This document shows positions 5,583-8,694 of a stretch of DNA of 8,694 nt, piece after piece. Every line of letters begins with the position of its first letter. Within the stretch, counting starts at the first letter, position 1. The notes beneath the pieces are model-generated. The model worked only from the letters and a program-made list of their open reading frames with translations, made no database searches and had not been told where the DNA came from. Origin of the DNA: Candidatus Segetimicrobium genomatis (GTDB lineage Bacteria; Sysuimicrobiota; Sysuimicrobiia; Sysuimicrobiales; Segetimicrobiaceae); NCBI GenBank assembly GCA_005882445.1, contig VBAN01000179.1, positions 3,409-12,102 of the forward strand, in the 5' to 3' direction. The translations under genes were made by a program, and so were the position numbers.

Positions 5583-5664
5583 GAGTCCGATCAGCGCGCC
5601 TTCGCGGACGCCCCTGACCGATCACGCCGGGGGCGATGACGCGACCGATTGTGCCGAGCGGCCC

Positions 5665-6594
5665 TTACGTGAAGAGGGTGCTGACCGATTCGTTGAGATG
5701 GATGTTGCGCATGGCCCGGGCGAGCAGGGGTGCGGCGGAGAGGATGCGTATCCGGTCCGTCCGCATCTCCGGGGGGATCGGGATGCTGTTGGTGAACGCG
5801 AACTCCTGCACGTCGTCGCGGTCCAGCGTCTTCGCCACGGGGCCGGCCAGGACGGCATGGGTGGCGCAGACGTACGCTTCCGGCCGCGCGCCGTGCCCGA
5901 TCAGGGCGTCCAGGGCGCTCGCGATGTTCCCGCCCGTCGAGAGGATCCGGTCGATGAGAATCGGAATCCGCCCTTCCACTTCGCCGACCACCTGCACCGT
6001 TTGCTTCGCATCCGGGCCCAGGCGGCGCTGGAAGACGACCGACAGCGGCAGCCGCAGCCGCTCGGCCAGGCGGTAGGCAATCTTGACGGCCCCGTCGTCG
6101 GGCGCGACGACGACGGCCGGGGGCAGGGCCTTCTCCGCCAGGTACGCGGCAAACAGCGGCAGCGCCCGCAGATGGTCCACCGGAATGTTGAAGAAGCCCT
6201 CGATCTGATCGGCGTCCAGGTCCAGCGCCAGAATCCGGTGCACCCCCGCGCTCTGGAGGAGATCGGCCACGAGCCGGCCGGTGATCGGCTCGCGGGGCGC
6301 GTGCTTCTTGTCCTGGCGCGCGTACCCGTAGTACGGGATCACCGCGGTAATGCGCCCGGCCGAGGCTCGGCGGAGCGCGTCCACCATCACCAGCAGTTCC
6401 ATGAGGTTCTCGTTGACCGGGGGACAGGTGGGCTGGATGACGAACACGTCATCCCCGCGGACGCTTTCCTCGAATCGGGCGTAGATCTCGCCGTCCTCAA
6501 ACCGCCGGATGGTGACCTGGCCCAAGGCCAGCGACAGCTCGTCGGCGACTTCCTGCCCGAGGGGACGATTCGCGGTGCCGCAGAAAACCTTCAG
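5665..6594 (-). CDS. prs: Ribose-phosphate pyrophosphokinase homologue with altered active site, CTG start
   Basis: A 309-residue homologue of PRPP synthetase (ribose-5-phosphate + ATP to PRPP + AMP). The N-terminal half is canonical: KVFCGTANRPL (2-12), RRFEDGEIY (30-38, with the ATP-site F-x-D-G-E), NENLMELLVMVDALRRASAG, IPYYGYARQDKK (86-97) and PREPITGRLVADLL. The C-terminal half departs from the family. DLDADQIEGFF (125-135) has Asp127 where His131 (E. coli numbering) is near-invariant; FQRR (188-191) has Gln189 where the catalytic loop Lys194 lies; LIDRILSTGGN (213-223) has Arg216 where the PRPP loop has a second Asp. The frame has no ATG, GTG or TTG that would include the essential N-terminus, but CTG 6594 gives the standard N-terminus exactly and overlaps the spoVS TGA as CTGA. 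The function may be altered, regulatory or low-activity; the fold assignment is certain. Confidence 0.9.
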   Translation of the reverse strand: MKVFCGTANRPLGQEVADELSLALGQVTIRRFEDGEIYARFEESVRGDDVFVIQPTCPPVNENLMELLVMVDALRRASAGRITAVIPYYGYARQDKKHAPREPITGRLVADLLQSAGVHRILALDLDADQIEGFFNIPVDHLRALPLFAAYLAEKALPPAVVVAPDDGAVKIAYRLAERLRLPLSVVFQRRLGPDAKQTVQVVGEVEGRIPILIDRILSTGGNIASALDALIGHGARPEAYVCATHAVLAGPVAKTLDRDDVQEFAFTNSIPIPPEMRTDRIRILSAAPLLARAMRNIHLNESVSTLFT

Positions 6595-6853
6595 CGGGCC
6601 TGCACCATGAACCGAATGGCCGTGCGCTCCTCGCCGTCGATCTCGACTTTGGTGAACGCGGGGATGGCAATGAGGTCGATCCCGTTCGGCGCGACGAACC
6701 CGCGGGTGATCGCGATCGCCTTGACGGCCTGGTTCACCGCGCCGGCGCCGATCGCCTGAATTTCAACCTCTCCCTTTCGCGCAACACGGCGGCGAGCGCC
6801 CCGGCGACGGCCTTGGGTTTCGAGTCGGCTGAGACCCTGAGACACTCCCCCAT
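6591..6853 (-). pseudogene. spoVS: spoVS with a single-base frameshift
   Basis: Stage V sporulation protein S family (small, about 86 residues, of the Alba-like fold; required for late sporulation in Bacillus, with homologues in non-spore-formers). The product is split across two frames. From ATG 6853, supported by AAGGAG (6864-6869), the frame reads MGECLRVSADSKPKAVAGAL and on to AAVLRE. The rest, KGEVEIQAIGAGAVNQAVKA through FTKVEIDGEERTAIRFMVQAR, is in the -1 frame. The junction is at the run GAAAGGG (minus strand, about 6772-6778); one more A would restore an 87-residue protein. All other family motifs are intact, so a homopolymer sequencing or assembly error is the leading explanation, ahead of recent mutation. 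A standard gene caller would instead show an 84-residue ORF starting at 6845 with a nonsense N-terminus. It is followed by prs with a CTGA overlap. Confidence 0.85.
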
Positions 6854-6948
6854 GCCGTGTGTGCTCCTTGGCCTGCTGCGGCGATCCCGGCCGGGTGCCC
6901 GCCCCTATTCCATGATCCGGAGGGGAACTCCTCCTGCCACGCCCGCCG

Positions 6949-7686
6949 TCAACGCGCGCCGTTGCGCCATCGTTCTTGCCAGATAGTTGCGATAAACTGC
7001 GGGATCGCGAGCTGCCGGCCGAAGCGGCTGGGTTGGCGGATGAGCCGGTAGCACCACTCCAGCCCCAGCGTCTGCACGACGCGCGGAGCCCGAGGCACCC
7101 TTCCCGCCCAGACGTCCAGCGATCCGCCCACCCCGATCGCCACCGGCATCGCCAGGGAGGCGAGATGCCGGTCGAGCCAGCGCTCCTGCCGGGGGCTTCC
7201 CAACCCCGCCAGCAGCAGCGTGGGCGCGGCGGCGCGAATCGCCCCGAGCACAGGGGCCTCCTCTTCGGGCCCGAAGAATCCGTGCGCCGCCCCCGCGATC
7301 ACGATGCCGGGGTGGAGGCTCCGGAGGCGCGTGGCCGCCTGCTCGGCAACGCCCGGCGGCCCGCCCAACAGGAAGATCCGCCATCCACGCTTCGCTCCCT
7401 CGCCGCACAGCCGGTCCGCGAGGTCGATCCCGGGCACGCGGCCCGGCATCCGCCGCCCCAGCTGGCGCGCGCCCCAGACCACGCCGATGCCATCGGGGAC
7501 GACCAGCGCGGCCCGGTGGAGGATATCCCGGAGGTCGAGGGCACGGCGCGCCCGCATGATCAGTTCGACATTGGCGGTCACCACGAGGTGGGGGCCGGGA
7601 TCGCCCGCCAGGTCCACGGCCGCCGCGACCGCCCCGTCGAGGTCGACCGGATCGAAGCCCACCCCGAGCACGTCGACCCGGGTCAT
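6949..7686 (-). CDS. tagA: WecG/TagA/CpsF family glycosyltransferase
   Basis: A 245-residue GT26-family enzyme that transfers N-acetylmannosamine(uronic acid) to a lipid-linked GlcNAc in wall polymer or enterobacterial-antigen type pathways, at the inner face of the membrane. Key features: VVTANVEL with Thr37, VVPDGIGVVWGAR with Asp65 (both at the numbering reported for the catalytic region of Thermoanaerobacter TagA), FLLGGPPGVAEQA (105-117), GLGSPRQERWL, and GVGGSLDVWAGRVPRAPR followed by the C-terminal membrane-associating tail GLEWCYRLIRQPSRFGRQ. The ATG at 7686 overlaps the csaB TGA as ATGA, so the two are translationally coupled. Pairing with a pyruvyl transferase suggests synthesis of a pyruvylated secondary cell wall polymer. 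The exact sugar is inference. Confidence 0.92.
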   Translation of the reverse strand: MTRVDVLGVGFDPVDLDGAVAAAVDLAGDPGPHLVVTANVELIMRARRALDLRDILHRAALVVPDGIGVVWGARQLGRRMPGRVPGIDLADRLCGEGAKRGWRIFLLGGPPGVAEQAATRLRSLHPGIVIAGAAHGFFGPEEEAPVLGAIRAAAPTLLLAGLGSPRQERWLDRHLASLAMPVAIGVGGSLDVWAGRVPRAPRVVQTLGLEWCYRLIRQPSRFGRQLAIPQFIATIWQERWRNGAR

Positions 7687-8684
7687 GCTACGAGATCGGC
7701 CACGAGCCGGGGGGCCAGGGCGGCGCGGGCTCGAAGCGGGGCCACGGCGGCGAGGAGACGCGCACGGCGTCCGGCGAGACCGCCCGCCGTCTCCTCGATC
7801 ACCCCGGCGAGCGATTCGACCGAGAGGGCGCCGGCGTCGAGCGCGGGCTCGCCCAGTTCCCGGGCGAACGCGCTGACCTTTGGATCATACGCCAGCGAGA
7901 TCATCGGAACGCCGTGGATCGCGGCGAAGATGAGCGCGTGGAGACGCATGCCGACCACGAGGCCGAGGGCGCCAAAGAGCGCCAGCATCTCGCGTGGACG
8001 CAGCGGGGTGCGCACCAGCCCGGCCGCGGAGCCGATCTCCGCGGCCAGCCGCTCGGCCACGGCAAGATCCCCCGGCGGGTGCAGCGGGAGACAGACCCAG
8101 CGGACGCGGCACCGCTCCGCCGCAATTCTGGCGGCCGCGGATACCGTGCCGAGCCAGCGTTCGTGATTCCATGCCCGGACGGCGAGCCCGAAGTGGACCC
8201 CGTCTCCCCACCGGGCATGCTCGGCCGCCACGTTTGGCGACCACTCCGGGCTGAGGAGCAGCGCGGGGTCGGCGGCGAGCGCAACGGGCGGCCGGTCGAC
8301 GCCCAATGCGGCCAGGGTGGTGAGGGAATCCCGGTCCCGCAGTGTGATGAGGTCGACGGCGTTCAGCACCCGGCGGACGGCCGACCGCGCCAACCGACCG
8401 CGCAGCGGCCCGATCCCCTGCGCATACAGCGCCGTCCGCCGGCCGAAGCGCTGAGCCAGCCCGAGCACCGCGAGGTAGTACCATGGACTGCGCCAGGACG
8501 TGACATCTTGGAACAGGCTTCCGCCGCCGGACAGGCAGAGGTCGCATCGCTTGAGCGCCTGCGCGACGTCCCGGGGGTGGCTGCGGGGGATCGCCAGCAC
8601 GCCGTGGGCGCCCGCGGTCGCGCCGGGGTTCGCCGAGAGCACGGCGATTTCGACGTGCGGGCAGCGCGCACGAAGGGCATCCAC
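7683..8684 (-). CDS. csaB: Polysaccharide pyruvyl transferase CsaB (N-terminus missing or frameshifted)
   Basis: A 333-residue stretch of the polysaccharide pyruvyl transferase family; CsaB adds pyruvate ketals to wall polysaccharide that SLH-domain proteins bind. Recognisable are CDLCLSGGGSLFQDVTS (47-63), LYAQGIGPLRG (about 85-95), LITLRDRDS, the LAADPALLLSPEW region, and the CsaB-like GMRLHALIFAAIHGVPMISL followed by AYDPKVSAFARELG. The family normally begins with a GYYGFxNxGDEALL glycine-rich loop about 20-30 residues before VDALRAR; here the frame starts at GTG 8684 and has an in-frame TGA at 8693-8691. So either an indel splits the gene at the window edge or the N-terminus is lost. The gene probably continues beyond the right edge. 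It is followed by tagA with an ATGA overlap. Confidence 0.85.
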   Translation of the reverse strand: MDALRARCPHVEIAVLSANPGATAGAHGVLAIPRSHPRDVAQALKRCDLCLSGGGSLFQDVTSWRSPWYYLAVLGLAQRFGRRTALYAQGIGPLRGRLARSAVRRVLNAVDLITLRDRDSLTTLAALGVDRPPVALAADPALLLSPEWSPNVAAEHARWGDGVHFGLAVRAWNHERWLGTVSAAARIAAERCRVRWVCLPLHPPGDLAVAERLAAEIGSAAGLVRTPLRPREMLALFGALGLVVGMRLHALIFAAIHGVPMISLAYDPKVSAFARELGEPALDAGALSVESLAGVIEETAGGLAGRRARLLAAVAPLRARAALAPRLVADLVA

Positions 8685-8694
8685 GGTGGCTCAC

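Noticed and set aside
5609..5635. CGCCCC/GGGGCG hairpin as a terminator after the prs-like gene
   Set aside because: Only 6-bp arms around a 15-base loop and no U-tract; not distinguishable from chance at this GC content.
4221..5639. Long plus-strand frame opposite gltX
   Set aside because: A GC-driven antisense shadow of a certain gltX gene; the translation has low-complexity Arg/Pro/Val composition and no motifs.
5616..5689. Three GACCGAT direct repeats (5616, 5643, 5683)
   Set aside because: Irregular spacing (27 and 40 bases), one copy inside the prs coding region; short enough to be chance.
5698..6759. Long plus-strand frame opposite the prs-like gene
   Set aside because: Shadow of the prs frame in high-GC DNA, with no recognisable domain or start signal.
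6591..6845. 84-residue ORF as an intact variant protein with a basic N-terminus
   Set aside because: Its first roughly 23 residues are the out-of-frame reading of the conserved SpoVS N-terminus, so this is a frameshifted spoVS and not a new protein.
6976..8166. 396-residue plus-strand frame opposite tagA and csaB
   Set aside because: Shadow ORF: biased composition, and it spans two well-supported minus-strand genes.
1..8694. CRISPR arrays, insertion sequences, integrases or origins
   Set aside because: I looked for regularly spaced repeats, transposase or recombinase motifs and clustered DnaA-box-like sites on both strands and found none.

Overview
The window is bacterial DNA. Most of it is very GC-rich by eye, but roughly 2,040-3,650 is visibly more AT-rich. 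The right half carries housekeeping and envelope genes, all on the minus strand: csaB (pyruvyl transferase) - wecG/tagA glycosyltransferase - spoVS - prs-like - gltX. A CsaB/TagA pair is typical of lineages that anchor S-layer or SLH proteins to pyruvylated secondary wall polymers. SpoVS and the PrcB-like protein at the left edge are also common in such groups (Bacillota, Deinococcota and uncultured relatives). I infer a high-GC member or relative of these groups, perhaps from an uncultured phylum. The sequence alone does not fix the taxon.

Layout: (1) 3-314, the 3' part of a PrcB-like gene on the plus strand. (2) 447-2053, a two-gene minus-strand operon (DUF899 thioredoxin-like protein, then a double-VOC protein). 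It is driven by a near-perfect sigma70-type promoter with a 20-bp palindrome between its -35 and -10 boxes, has a tiny leader ORF, and ends at a likely terminator. (3) 2054-3660, an accessory stretch: an unexplained inverted repeat, a RelE/ParE toxin with a ribbon-helix-helix antitoxin, and an unrecognised 154-residue protein. (4) 3669-3791, tRNA-Gln(CTG) with a strong promoter. (5) 3820-4050, a small zinc-ribbon protein convergent with gltX. (6) 4071-8694, the minus-strand gltX / prs-like / spoVS / wecG / csaB block.

Gene coupling is tight. csaB-wecG and DUF899-VOC share ATGA overlaps, spoVS-prs a CTGA overlap, and the leader ORF-DUF899 pair a TTGA overlap. Together csaB and wecG point to cell-wall polymer synthesis, prs and gltX to nucleotide and aminoacyl-tRNA supply, and DUF899-VOC to a regulated small stress or detoxification operon.

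Most worth a second look: the PRPP synthetase homologue lacks several residues that are near-invariant in the family and appears to start at CTG. spoVS is interrupted by a single-base frameshift, and csaB meets an in-frame stop just where its N-terminal motif should be, so real decay or indel errors need to be told apart. The DUF899 promoter architecture and leader ORF are also notable. I did not see an obviously new multi-gene defence or mobile system.
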